From positions 79,161 to 143,160 of the forward strand of contig JANQQF010000019.1 of NCBI GenBank assembly GCA_028285035.1: a stretch of DNA of 64,000 nucleotides, read 5' to 3'. The DNA comes from Phycisphaerae bacterium (lineage in GTDB: Bacteria > Chloroflexota > Anaerolineae > 4572-78 > J111). Made by a program: the position numbers and the translations under genes. Below are positions 42,720 through 50,995 of the stretch, piece by piece; the first letter of the stretch is position 1; each line of letters starts with the position of its first letter. Below the pieces are notes generated by a model. It was not told the origin of the DNA. It worked only from the letters and a program-made list of their open reading frames with translations, and did no database searches.

Positions 42720-42743
42720 ATCCCAGAAGGTGAATATATTACC

Positions 42744-43313
42744 ATGTTTGATAACCCAATAATTATGGTTGTAGATGATCAGCCGGATTTTGTGGAGGGC
42801 GTAAAGCTAATATTGGAAGTGGAAGGCTATGATGTCTGGACAGCTTCTGATGGTAAGCAGGCGATTGAGCGACTACAAAAAGCAACGAGAACAATGAATG
42901 ATGAAGAACGCCGCCTACCAGATTTAATCTTGGCTGATATAATGATGCCCATTATGGATGGGTATGCGTTATATGAACAGACCCAAATTAATCCAAACCT
43001 GAAACATATCCCTTTCATATTTTTGACGGCTAAAACAGCGGTATCAGATTTGGAGCATGGCAAAGCTTTGGGTGTAGAGGATTACCTAACAAAGCCGTGT
43101 GTTCCAGATGTTTTACTTGCTAGTGTGAGGGGACATTTAAAGGAGAAGACTGGTGGGGATGATCACGCGCCTGTAAATGAACAAGTTCCTGCTCTACCTC
43201 AGCTTGGTTCCCGGGGAATGAGTACAGGTAATGTAATCCTTATTATTCTTGCTGTCATTTTAGTTGTTCTTACGCTGGTAACAACTTATAGTACGACCAA
43301 TTTTGGCGGGTAG
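42744..43313 (+). CDS. Response-regulator receiver domain with C-terminal transmembrane anchor (paralog 1)
   Basis: I choose the ATG at 42744 (AGAAGGTGA upstream); the frame is open nine codons earlier but that start lies in a repeat. Residues 5-~130 are a complete receiver: Asp11/Asp12, phosphoacceptor Asp65 in LADIMMP, Thr95 in LTAKT, Lys117 in LTKPC. There is no DNA-binding or enzymatic output domain. After a ~30-residue linker the protein ends with one hydrophobic helix (VILIILAVILVVLTLVTT) and a short polar tail. It should sit on the inner face of the membrane. A paralog with the same architecture follows 90 bp downstream. Both are surrounded by PTPS-related membrane proteins, so the anchor may bring phosphorylation control to an envelope complex; that is inference. 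Confidence 0.85.
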   Translation: MFDNPIIMVVDDQPDFVEGVKLILEVEGYDVWTASDGKQAIERLQKATRTMNDEERRLPDLILADIMMPIMDGYALYEQTQINPNLKHIPFIFLTAKTAVSDLEHGKALGVEDYLTKPCVPDVLLASVRGHLKEKTGGDDHAPVNEQVPALPQLGSRGMSTGNVILIILAVILVVLTLVTTYSTTNFGG

Positions 43314-43403
43314 CTCCTTGAGATGTAAGGACATCCTTAACAAACTACTACTGTATTTAGAATACTTGTACACTACTGAATTCAAACTGGAAGGTGACAA
43401 ATC

Positions 43404-43970
43404 ATGATGGATGAAAAACAGATTATTATGGTGGTCGATGATCAACCTGATTTTATTGAAGGTGTGAAGCTTATTCTTGAAGCAGAAGGATATGAAGTTT
43501 GGACGGCCTTCAATGGGCAAAACGCGCTTGACTCACTACAGGAATCATTTACAAATCGGCATAGTGTCGATGAGAATGAGGATTTACATCAGAAATATTT
43601 GCCTGATCTAATTTTAGCTGACATTATGATGCCCACAATGGATGGTTATGCCCTGCACGATAACATTCGTGGCAATCCATTTCTAAATCATATCCCCTTT
43701 GTTTTTCTTAGCGCGAAAACTGATGATCCAGATATTCGGCACGGGAAAGAGTTGGGGGCTGATGACTATCTCACGAAACCTTGCCAACCCGATGATCTGC
43801 TTGCCACGGTTCGTGGAAAATTGAAGCGTACATCACAGCGCCGAGCGATCTCCGCGCAATTTATGGGAAATCCTTCCCGTCCTTCCGTCGCAGGAATCTT
43901 TATCATTGTATCAGTTTTGGTCGCGATTGTTGCCGCCACTGCTTTTGTCACCCTGATGATTGCTGGCTAG
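43404..43970 (+). CDS. Response-regulator receiver domain with C-terminal transmembrane anchor (paralog 2)
   Basis: GGAAGGTGA precedes the ATG. The receiver has Asp12/Asp13, phosphoacceptor Asp73 in LADIMMP, Ser103 in LSAKT and Lys125 in LTKPC, all canonical. It is strongly similar to the preceding protein (shared IIMVVDDQPDF, GVKLILE and LPDLILADIMMP), with an insertion before beta-3. A basic linker (LKRTSQRRAISAQ) leads to a terminal membrane helix (IFIIVSVLVAIVAATAFVTL). No effector domain. The next gene is a PTPS-related membrane protein 30 bp downstream, probably in the same transcript. The partner kinase is not in the window. Confidence 0.87.
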   Translation: MMDEKQIIMVVDDQPDFIEGVKLILEAEGYEVWTAFNGQNALDSLQESFTNRHSVDENEDLHQKYLPDLILADIMMPTMDGYALHDNIRGNPFLNHIPFVFLSAKTDDPDIRHGKELGADDYLTKPCQPDDLLATVRGKLKRTSQRRAISAQFMGNPSRPSVAGIFIIVSVLVAIVAATAFVTLMIAG

Positions 43971-44000
43971 ATTTTTTGAGGTTGACTAACTGCTAAAATA

Positions 44001-45761
44001 ATGAAAAAATTTATTAACGGGCCTTGGATCAAGGTTGATCCCAACTTATGGCTCATTCTGATTATTTCATTTTTCGCTTGGGCCCCACTCCTTACTCCCA
44101 CTTACTTTTTTGATGCCCACGATGCCCGACACAGCATTTTTTTTCTTGTTGAATTTAATCAAACCTTCCAAGATGGGTTCTGGTGGCCACGATGGTCACC
44201 AGATTTTTCTTTTGGCTATGGCTATCCTCTCTTTAATCTCTATGCCCCGCTTGCCTTTTACTGTGCCCAAATTATTCATCTGCTCGGATTCGATATCATA
44301 ACCTCGATCAAGACCATGTATGTTCTCGCCACGATTGGGGCCGGCTTGAGCATGTACGGCTTTGTAAATCGTCTGTTTGGCGGTCAGGCCGGGCTGTTAG
44401 CGGCTGTGGTTTACATGTATACCCCATTTCATTTGGTAGAAATTTACGTTCGTAGCGCCTATGCCGAATTCGTGGCCTTGGCCTTGATCCCTCTCCTCTT
44501 TTGGGCATTTACCGAACTTATTGCCCAACCCAACTGGCGACGAGCCGCTTTATCTGGATTTGTCTATGGTCTCCTGGCTTTAACCCACCACTCAACGTTT
44601 TTCACCTTTAGCCCCTTTTTGATTATCTACATTTTATATTTAGTGATTGCCAAAGCTCAGCTAAATGTTCGAGCTATTTTTGTCCGTGGTAGTTATGCTT
44701 TCTTGGCCGGTCTGTTGGGAATGGCTTTGGCCTCAATTTATTTAATCCCGATGATTGCTGAAACGCGATTTGTTAAGGTCGAACAATGGACCAGTGGGAG
44801 TTACAACTACCTCCAACATTTTGTTTATCTCGCCCAGTTTTTCTCACCCATATGGGGCTATGGTTACTCAGGCCCCGGCGCATTGGATGGATTTTCGTTT
44901 CAATTGGGCATCGTCGTTGTTGCGTTAATGCTGCTGGCGACCTTGATGAGTGTCGTCCGTCGTATCCCCCATTACGGTACAGTTGTCTTTTTTATTGTGG
45001 CTACGTTTACCATCATTTTTATGATGTCGCCCCTGGCTACAACCATTTGGCAGATACAACCTATTGTTGCCTTAGCTTCACTGGTGCAATTCCCTTGGCG
45101 TCTGTTGGGAATGACGACCTTTACTATGGCCGTTGTCGTCGGCTCTCTCTTTGCCCTTGCCCCATCCCAACCAAAAACGACGCCTAAGGCCAATATGTCA
45201 ACCCCAATGTATTTGCTGTTTCTTGTCGTGATCTTGGCCTCTTTCAATTATACGCTGCCCGAATATACAGATATTCCCCCAGACGCCCAACAACCAGCCT
45301 TTGTCGTTCAGTGGGATCGTGCCTCCATTGTTGATCGCGTTGGAATGGTCTCTGTCACAGAAGAGCAGCCCCAAACCAGCCCAATGGAGGAGGAGTATCT
45401 GACCTACGGCTATCCTTTGACGGTGGCCGCGATTATCTCAGGTGAGGGTGATCTTGAGGTTTTACATCACGGGGGTGGGTCAGACAATGTGCGCGTGATA
45501 GCCGAGCAACCTGTCACGCTTCAATTTCATACTTATGATTATCCAGGTTGGCGTGTCACGATTGACGGACAAAGCGTGCCGCATCGCCCAGAGCCACCAT
45601 ATGGCCTGATAACAGTTGATCTTCCTGCCGGTGAACACAATGTCTGGCTTAAAATGGGAACTACCCCCCCGCGTACCATCGGGACAATTGTATCTATTGT
45701 GGCACTGTTGTCCATCATTTTTCTCGTAGCCAGACCTATATTTAATTCGCAAAGCACTTAG
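44001..45761 (+). CDS. PTPS-related polytopic membrane protein
   Basis: A clear paralog of 40082-42163: HDARHSIFFLVEFNQTFQDG, then FWWPRWSPDFSFGYGYPLFN, VYMYTPFHLVEIYVRSAYAE and FFSPIWGYGYSGPGALDGFS. About eleven membrane segments are followed by a soluble domain (QFHTYDYPGWRVTIDGQSVP, LPAGEHNVWLKM) and a last helix. It starts directly before the first membrane segment without the repeat-derived extension of its paralog. 30 bp after the second anchored receiver. Suspected role in envelope glycan assembly or transfer, by family resemblance only. Confidence 0.82.
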   Translation: MKKFINGPWIKVDPNLWLILIISFFAWAPLLTPTYFFDAHDARHSIFFLVEFNQTFQDGFWWPRWSPDFSFGYGYPLFNLYAPLAFYCAQIIHLLGFDIITSIKTMYVLATIGAGLSMYGFVNRLFGGQAGLLAAVVYMYTPFHLVEIYVRSAYAEFVALALIPLLFWAFTELIAQPNWRRAALSGFVYGLLALTHHSTFFTFSPFLIIYILYLVIAKAQLNVRAIFVRGSYAFLAGLLGMALASIYLIPMIAETRFVKVEQWTSGSYNYLQHFVYLAQFFSPIWGYGYSGPGALDGFSFQLGIVVVALMLLATLMSVVRRIPHYGTVVFFIVATFTIIFMMSPLATTIWQIQPIVALASLVQFPWRLLGMTTFTMAVVVGSLFALAPSQPKTTPKANMSTPMYLLFLVVILASFNYTLPEYTDIPPDAQQPAFVVQWDRASIVDRVGMVSVTEEQPQTSPMEEEYLTYGYPLTVAAIISGEGDLEVLHHGGGSDNVRVIAEQPVTLQFHTYDYPGWRVTIDGQSVPHRPEPPYGLITVDLPAGEHNVWLKMGTTPPRTIGTIVSIVALLSIIFLVARPIFNSQST

Positions 45762-45779
45762 CATCTGTGTTGTTATCGT

Positions 45780-45808
45780 TTGACATTTCCTTCTAGATCA
45801 CTGATAAT
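45780..45808 (+). promoter_or_regulatory. Sigma70-type promoter TTGACA-N17-GATAAT
   Basis: TTGACA at 45780-45785 and GATAAT at 45803-45808 are 17 nt apart, 52 bp before the LysM gene ATG. The LysM gene therefore has its own promoter separate from the membrane cluster. No Shine-Dalgarno sequence is evident in the leader. Confidence 0.65.
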
Positions 45809-45859
45809 CCTCCTCTGTTTTAGCGACAAATAATCTTCTATCCAATTCTAAATCCAAGT

Positions 45860-47011
45860 ATGACTGAATGTTCGATTTGTGGTGCAGAGCTTGAAGCTCA
45901 CGTCACACATTGCCCAACCTGTGGCAAACCAACAGCCTATTATCATCGGCAACGCCGTTGTTTTCACTGTGGCACCCCTGCGGCTGAAAAGACTGAAATT
46001 TGTATGATGTGTCGTCAGCCCGTGGATAGCCTTCCTTTGAGCCAATCACTCTTTAGTGGCTCTTGGCTGGGTATCTTGCTCGGCGTAATTTTAATCGGCT
46101 GGTTGGCTTGGACAGTTGCCCCTTTTGATATTGGCGTGTTAGCTAATAGTGGTGAGGCGGTTGCTGTGGTCGAAACCGCCACCCCCACCCGTACCCCAAC
46201 GATCACCCCAACCTTTACCCCGACCCCCACTGTCTCTCCGACCAGCACATCAACCTCCACCCCAACGGCCACAGTGACTCCAACACCGACGCCGCGTACG
46301 CATACCATCCAAGATGGAGATAACCCATCCTTTATTGCTGAACGCTATGGTATCACGGTTGACGAATTGTTGGCTTTGAATGACATTGAGGATGTTACTG
46401 CTCTGCGGGCCGGACAAGTTCTGAATTTGCCTCAAGAAATTAGTGAGACACAAACAGTCCCGCTGGGCAGCGAGAGTAATCCTTACTTCGTTTATACCGT
46501 TCAATCTGGGGATACATTATTAGGCTTGGCCGCAGAATTTGGTACCTCTGTTGAGTCTCTGAGATCACTCAATCCTGATGTTGATTTGGATTTGATTTAT
46601 ACAGGGCAGGGGCTAGTCATACCCTTGCCCACACCAACGCCAAGCGCGACCCCAACCATCACCCCAACACCGACTTGGACGCCTGGACCAGTCTACGCCT
46701 CCCCAGATTTGCTCAATCCAATGGATGGGGTAGAGGTTGATAGTCGAGTGCTTTTTTTTAATTGGACGGCCCCGGGTATTTTAGCAGAGGATGAGTTTTA
46801 CGTCCTACAAATCAACTGGCCCAATGGTGATGTTTCAGAAGAGTGGCTTAAACAAAGTAGCTGGCGGATATTGAGACGTGACCGCCCAGCCGCTGGCTTG
46901 ATTGAATGGCGGGTGGGGATTATGCGTGAAGTCGAAAATAACGGTTCAACAGGCCGGGTGAGCGAAAATATCATCTCGCCCAGTGACTATCATACGGTTC
47001 TGTGGCCTTAG
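45860..47011 (+). CDS. Membrane protein with zinc ribbons, Thr-Pro linker and two LysM domains
   Basis: The N-terminus has two zinc ribbons (CSICGAELEAHVTHCPTCGK and CFHCGTPAAEKTEICMMC). A membrane helix follows (SWLGILLGVILIGWLAWTVA), so the ribbons are cytoplasmic and the rest outside. A Thr-Pro stalk leads to two LysM domains (HTIQDGDNPSFIAERYGITV, then DELLALN; and YTVQSGDTLLGLAAEFGTSV, then ESLRSLN), which bind peptidoglycan or related glycans. The C-terminal ~110 residues form another beta domain (FFNWTAPGILAEDEFYVLQI). It may connect a cytoplasmic zinc module to the cell wall. Own promoter at 45780-45808. Confidence 0.88.
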   Translation: MTECSICGAELEAHVTHCPTCGKPTAYYHRQRRCFHCGTPAAEKTEICMMCRQPVDSLPLSQSLFSGSWLGILLGVILIGWLAWTVAPFDIGVLANSGEAVAVVETATPTRTPTITPTFTPTPTVSPTSTSTSTPTATVTPTPTPRTHTIQDGDNPSFIAERYGITVDELLALNDIEDVTALRAGQVLNLPQEISETQTVPLGSESNPYFVYTVQSGDTLLGLAAEFGTSVESLRSLNPDVDLDLIYTGQGLVIPLPTPTPSATPTITPTPTWTPGPVYASPDLLNPMDGVEVDSRVLFFNWTAPGILAEDEFYVLQINWPNGDVSEEWLKQSSWRILRRDRPAAGLIEWRVGIMREVENNGSTGRVSENIISPSDYHTVLWP

Positions 47012-47119
47012 ATAATTGTGAATTTTGAATAGCCGATTCTGAAGTTTAGAGTCTGTACTACATTTCAGAAATTATAGAGAGAAAATTTCGATTGCGTTTG
47101 TAATGACCTGAACGCAACC

Positions 47120-50062
47120 CTAAGCCACCTCAGATGGACTTGCCTTCCGATCAAGTACACCCTTCAGCCACGCTCCAGTATGACTCCCGTCGTGAGCAGC
47201 CACTTGCTCAGGCGTACCTGCGGCAACAATATCGCCCCCTTTGTATCCCCCTTCAGGACCAACGTCGATCACCCAATCAGCATATTTGATCACATCGAGA
47301 TTGTGCTCAATCACTAAAACTGTATTCCCCGTATCAACCAAGCGGCTCAAAACGGCTAACAATCGCTCAATATCGGCGAAATGTAGACCCGTTGTTGGCT
47401 CGTCTAGAATATACAGCGTTTTGCCAGTGGCTCGCCGGCTGAGTTCCTTGGCCAGTTTGATGCGCTGGGCCTCCCCACCGGAGAGGGTGGTGGCGGGTTG
47501 CCCTAATGTGACATAGCTGAGACCGACGGCTTGCAACGTAGCGAGTTTGTTGCGAATAGCGGGAATATTGGAGAAAAACTCTAGTCCTTCCTCAACGGTC
47601 ATATTGAGGGCATCGGAAATGTTTTTGCCTTTGTACTTGATTTGTAGCGTTTCCCGATTGTATCGTTTGCCATTACAAATCTCGCAGGGGACATATACAT
47701 CGGGCAGAAACTGCATCTCAATTTTGATAATCCCATCTCCCTCACACGACTCGCATCGCCCCCCTTTGACGTTGAAGCTGAAGCGGCCAGCCTTGTAGCC
47801 TCGTAACTTGCTCTCTGGCAAGCTGGCGTAGAGTTCGCGTAAGGGGCCAAAGAGGCCAGTATAGGTCGCCGGATTGCTGCGTGGGGTGCGACCAATCGGG
47901 GTTTGGTCGATGTCAATGACTTTGTCGATAAGCTCAATGCCCTCTATTTTGTCGTGCTGGCCAGGCTTTGCCACCGCGTTGTACATCAGTTGGGCCAACT
48001 TTTTGTATAAGATTTCGATGACCAAACTGCTCTTGCCACTCCCACTAACACCGGTGACACAAACAAGTTTGCCTAACGGAAACTCAACATCGATGTTTTT
48101 GAGATTGTTCTCTTTCGCACCACGAACGACCAATGCTTTGCCATTTCCCGCTCGGCGAGCGAGCGGAATGGGGATGACTTTATCACCCCGTAGGAATTGA
48201 GCGGTTAAGGAAGGGCTATCAGCCAGAAATTCATTTCGTTCCGCCGACCAAACGACTTCACCACCGTGCTTGCCCGCCCCCGGCCCCATCTCAACCAGCC
48301 AGTCGGCCTCGCGCATCATGTCCTCATCGTGCTCCACCACTAACACGGTATTACCGATGTCGCGAATGCCTTTTAGGGTTGCAATCAAGCGCTCATTGTC
48401 CCGCTGATGCAGACCAATGCTAGGTTCATCCAAAATGTAGAGACAGCCCATAAGCTGTGAGCCGATTTGGGTCGCTAAGCGAATGCGTTGTGATTCTCCC
48501 CCTGATAAGGTTGTGGCCGCTCGTCCCATTGTCAGATAATTCAGTCCCACGTCCTGCATAAATTTCAAGCGGCTCAGGATCTCTTTCAGAATTTGATCGG
48601 CGATGATCCGTTGGCGTTTTGTAAGACTTTGTTTTTGCTCCGTCTGCCCATTGCTGCCCGGTGTCTCAGGTTGGCTTAGTCCATCAAACCAAGCTAAGGC
48701 CTCGCCCACGGGCATCATATTCACCTCGTGGATACCCAGCCATGTAATTTTGACGGCCAGGGCCTCTGGACGCAGGCGATGACCCTGACACGCTGGACAA
48801 GTACGCGTTGACATAAACCGCCCAATTTCAGTTGTCACTTGATGATTATTTGATTTAACTGCCTCTTCATAACGGCGACGAAGATGAGGAATAATCCCCT
48901 CAAAAGTGGTGCTGTAGGTGCGCTGTTGACCTTCGGCATTTTGATAGCTCAAGGTGATCTGCTCAGTGGCCTTACCACCATACAAGATGATGTCCCTTTG
49001 CTTGGGCGCAAACTCTAACAATGGCGTTTCCATATCCAGTTTGTAGTAAGCCGCCATTGCCGCGATGAGTTGGGTGTAGTAACCCTTTTGTTGATTACGG
49101 GTATATTTTTTCCAGGGACGAATGGCCCCTTGCGCCAGAGAGTCATCGAGATTGAGGACTAAATCGGGGTCGACCTCTAACTTCGTGCCTAAGCCATCGC
49201 AGGTGGGGCAAGCCCCGTGTGGGCTATTGAAACTGAAGGTGCGAGGCTCGATTTCAGGCAAACTGATGCCACAATGGACACAGGCGAAATGCTCACTAAA
49301 GAGGCGATCCCACGGTTTGTCCCGATCGGTTACATCGTAAACAATCAAGGCTCCTTCGCCGAGCTTGAGGGCCGTTTCAACTGAGTCGGCTAAACGAGCC
49401 ACATCATCATCCCGATCCCCATCGTGACGGATGACCAAGCGATCTACGACCACCTCAATGGAATGCAACTGATATGGCTCTAGCTCCGGTAACTCATCCA
49501 GGTCGTAAATCTCGTTGTCAACCCGCACCCGGACAAAGCCCATCTTGCGAATGTCATCAAAAATGGCTTTGTGCGCTCCCTTGCGTTCGCGAATCAGGGG
49601 GGCGAGGATCATAATTCGACTGCCTTCTGGCTTTTCCAGAATGGCATCAACAATCTGCTCGGTGGATTGGACATTGACTTCTCGACCGCATATGTGGCAA
49701 TGGGGGGTGCCGATGCGGGCAAAGAGGAGGCGCATATAATCGTAAATTTCGGTGACCGTGCCCACTGTAGAGCGTGGATTGTGGCTGGCCCCTTTTTGGT
49801 CGATGGAGATGGCTGGACTTAAGCCCTCAATCTGATCGACATCCGGTTTATCCATCTGCCCTAAAAATTGACGGGCGTAGGCTGACAAGCTTTCCACATA
49901 GCGCCGCTGCCCTTCCGCATAAATCGTATCAAAGACCAAACTACTTTTCCCACTACCCGATAAACCCGTAATGACGATCAGTTGATCCCGTGGTAACTCG
50001 ACATCAACATTCTTCAAATTATGTTCGCGTGCCCCGCGAACAATCAATTTTTTAGGGGTCAT
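47120..50062 (-). CDS. uvrA: Excinuclease ABC subunit A
   Basis: Both ABC modules are complete: Walker [11 protein letters not shown] and [10 protein letters not shown], signature [14 protein letters not shown] and [14 protein letters not shown], Walker [12 protein letters not shown] and [11 protein letters not shown]. Zinc modules are seen as CxxC pairs (CHICG, CVHCG/CPTCDG, Cxx[15 protein letters not shown]). The damage-recognition segment [20 protein letters not shown] is present. I prefer the ATG at 50062 ([18 protein letters not shown]), matching the usual start, over one five codons upstream. UvrA scans DNA for lesions in nucleotide excision repair. No LexA-type GAAC-N4-GTTC box lies in the short upstream region. 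Confidence 0.97.
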   Translation of the reverse strand: MTPKKLIVRGAREHNLKNVDVELPRDQLIVITGLSGSGKSSLVFDTIYAEGQRRYVESLSAYARQFLGQMDKPDVDQIEGLSPAISIDQKGASHNPRSTVGTVTEIYDYMRLLFARIGTPHCHICGREVNVQSTEQIVDAILEKPEGSRIMILAPLIRERKGAHKAIFDDIRKMGFVRVRVDNEIYDLDELPELEPYQLHSIEVVVDRLVIRHDGDRDDDVARLADSVETALKLGEGALIVYDVTDRDKPWDRLFSEHFACVHCGISLPEIEPRTFSFNSPHGACPTCDGLGTKLEVDPDLVLNLDDSLAQGAIRPWKKYTRNQQKGYYTQLIAAMAAYYKLDMETPLLEFAPKQRDIILYGGKATEQITLSYQNAEGQQRTYSTTFEGIIPHLRRRYEEAVKSNNHQVTTEIGRFMSTRTCPACQGHRLRPEALAVKITWLGIHEVNMMPVGEALAWFDGLSQPETPGSNGQTEQKQSLTKRQRIIADQILKEILSRLKFMQDVGLNYLTMGRAATTLSGGESQRIRLATQIGSQLMGCLYILDEPSIGLHQRDNERLIATLKGIRDIGNTVLVVEHDEDMMREADWLVEMGPGAGKHGGEVVWSAERNEFLADSPSLTAQFLRGDKVIPIPLARRAGNGKALVVRGAKENNLKNIDVEFPLGKLVCVTGVSGSGKSSLVIEILYKKLAQLMYNAVAKPGQHDKIEGIELIDKVIDIDQTPIGRTPRSNPATYTGLFGPLRELYASLPESKLRGYKAGRFSFNVKGGRCESCEGDGIIKIEMQFLPDVYVPCEICNGKRYNRETLQIKYKGKNISDALNMTVEEGLEFFSNIPAIRNKLATLQAVGLSYVTLGQPATTLSGGEAQRIKLAKELSRRATGKTLYILDEPTTGLHFADIERLLAVLSRLVDTGNTVLVIEHNLDVIKYADWVIDVGPEGGYKGGDIVAAGTPEQVAAHDGSHTGAWLKGVLDRKASPSEVA

Positions 50063-50162
50063 GCTGCCTTTATCCATTGCCTACCATTCAACGCTGATTT
50101 TGACGGAAAACGTAAACTGTAAATTTACCATCAATTAGTGAATTTTGCAATGGAGATTTTCA

Positions 50163-50921
50163 TTACCCAACCATTCGATACCCACCATTCACACTGATAA
50201 TCTGCCCAGTCACCCAACTAGTTGCGTCGGAGGCAAGGAAAACGACCATTGGGGCGACATCTTGAGGGAGGCCGATGCGGCGGAGGGCATATTGTCGCTC
50301 GATTTTGCTGCGATTGGCTTCGAGCCACGCTTTGTCACTGTGCGAGGTTTCAAGCAGGCCCAACGACACGGCGTTGACCCGAATGCCCGATTTGCCTAAC
50401 TCTTTGGCCAGCGATTTGGTCAGGGCTAAGACCCCACCGCGTGAGGAGGCCGTGATGGAGAGGTATTTTTCGCCAACACGGGCCGAGTCGCCGGTGAGAT
50501 TGACAATCCGACCATCGCCCTGCTCGGTCATATAGGGAGTCACCGCGTGGCAGGTGTGGATCACCGCGTAAAGCCCGATGTCGATCTGGGTTTTCCACTG
50601 CTCCGGTGTGGTTTCGGGAAAGGATTTCGGTAACACCAAGCCTGCATTGTTGACCAAAATATCGATCCGACCAAACTCCTCGACAATGGCTTTGACCATT
50701 GCTTGAACCGCCTCAAGGTCAGTGACATCGGCCTGATACGCTATTGCTTGACCGCCCTCGGCTTTGATCGTTTCAACCAATCCTTCTGCTTCAGCCTGTG
50801 AACTACGATAGTTGATTACGACGGTTGCCCCTTCTGCGGCCAGCGTTGTGGCAATCTCCGCGCCTGTATCGCGTGCCCCGCCCGTGACAAGAGCAATTTT
50901 TCCGTTTAGATTTAGGTCCAT
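50163..50921 (-). CDS. SDR-family protein lacking the catalytic Tyr-x3-Lys
   Basis: GAGGAG precedes the ATG. The Rossmann motif is present as LVTGGARDTGAEIA, as is the NNAG motif and the C-terminal GQIISVNGGYRMVG of FabG-like classical SDRs. At the active site YSASKGG is replaced by TASSRGG, so the catalytic Tyr is Thr and the Lys is Arg. The Ser position is also altered (NLTGDSARVG). It may bind NAD(P)H without normal reductase activity, or use another mechanism. It is 75 bp downstream of the molybdenum hydroxylase large subunit on the same strand, so it probably belongs to the same catabolic unit. Confidence 0.8.
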   Translation of the reverse strand: MDLNLNGKIALVTGGARDTGAEIATTLAAEGATVVINYRSSQAEAEGLVETIKAEGGQAIAYQADVTDLEAVQAMVKAIVEEFGRIDILVNNAGLVLPKSFPETTPEQWKTQIDIGLYAVIHTCHAVTPYMTEQGDGRIVNLTGDSARVGEKYLSITASSRGGVLALTKSLAKELGKSGIRVNAVSLGLLETSHSDKAWLEANRSKIERQYALRRIGLPQDVAPMVVFLASDATSWVTGQIISVNGGYRMVG

Positions 50922-50995
50922 TTTGTTTCTCCTCGAAAATAGCTTTCAACTAGGAATCCAATCCAAAGGGGCTTTGGGCGTGTACTTGCGGCTTC

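Larger units (their letters stand above)
42164..42743. other. Non-coding region holding two repeat copies
   Basis: About 580 bp before the first receiver gene. An AAAGGAGATACTTT that looks like a ribosome binding site (42320-42333) is followed at once by repeat copy B instead of a gene, suggesting that the repeats were inserted between an old translation signal and the receiver gene. Otherwise only AT-rich sequence. Confidence 0.45.

Noticed and set aside
50078..50162. LexA-type operator upstream of uvrA
   Set aside because: No GAAC-N4-GTTC or similar palindrome is present in the upstream region.
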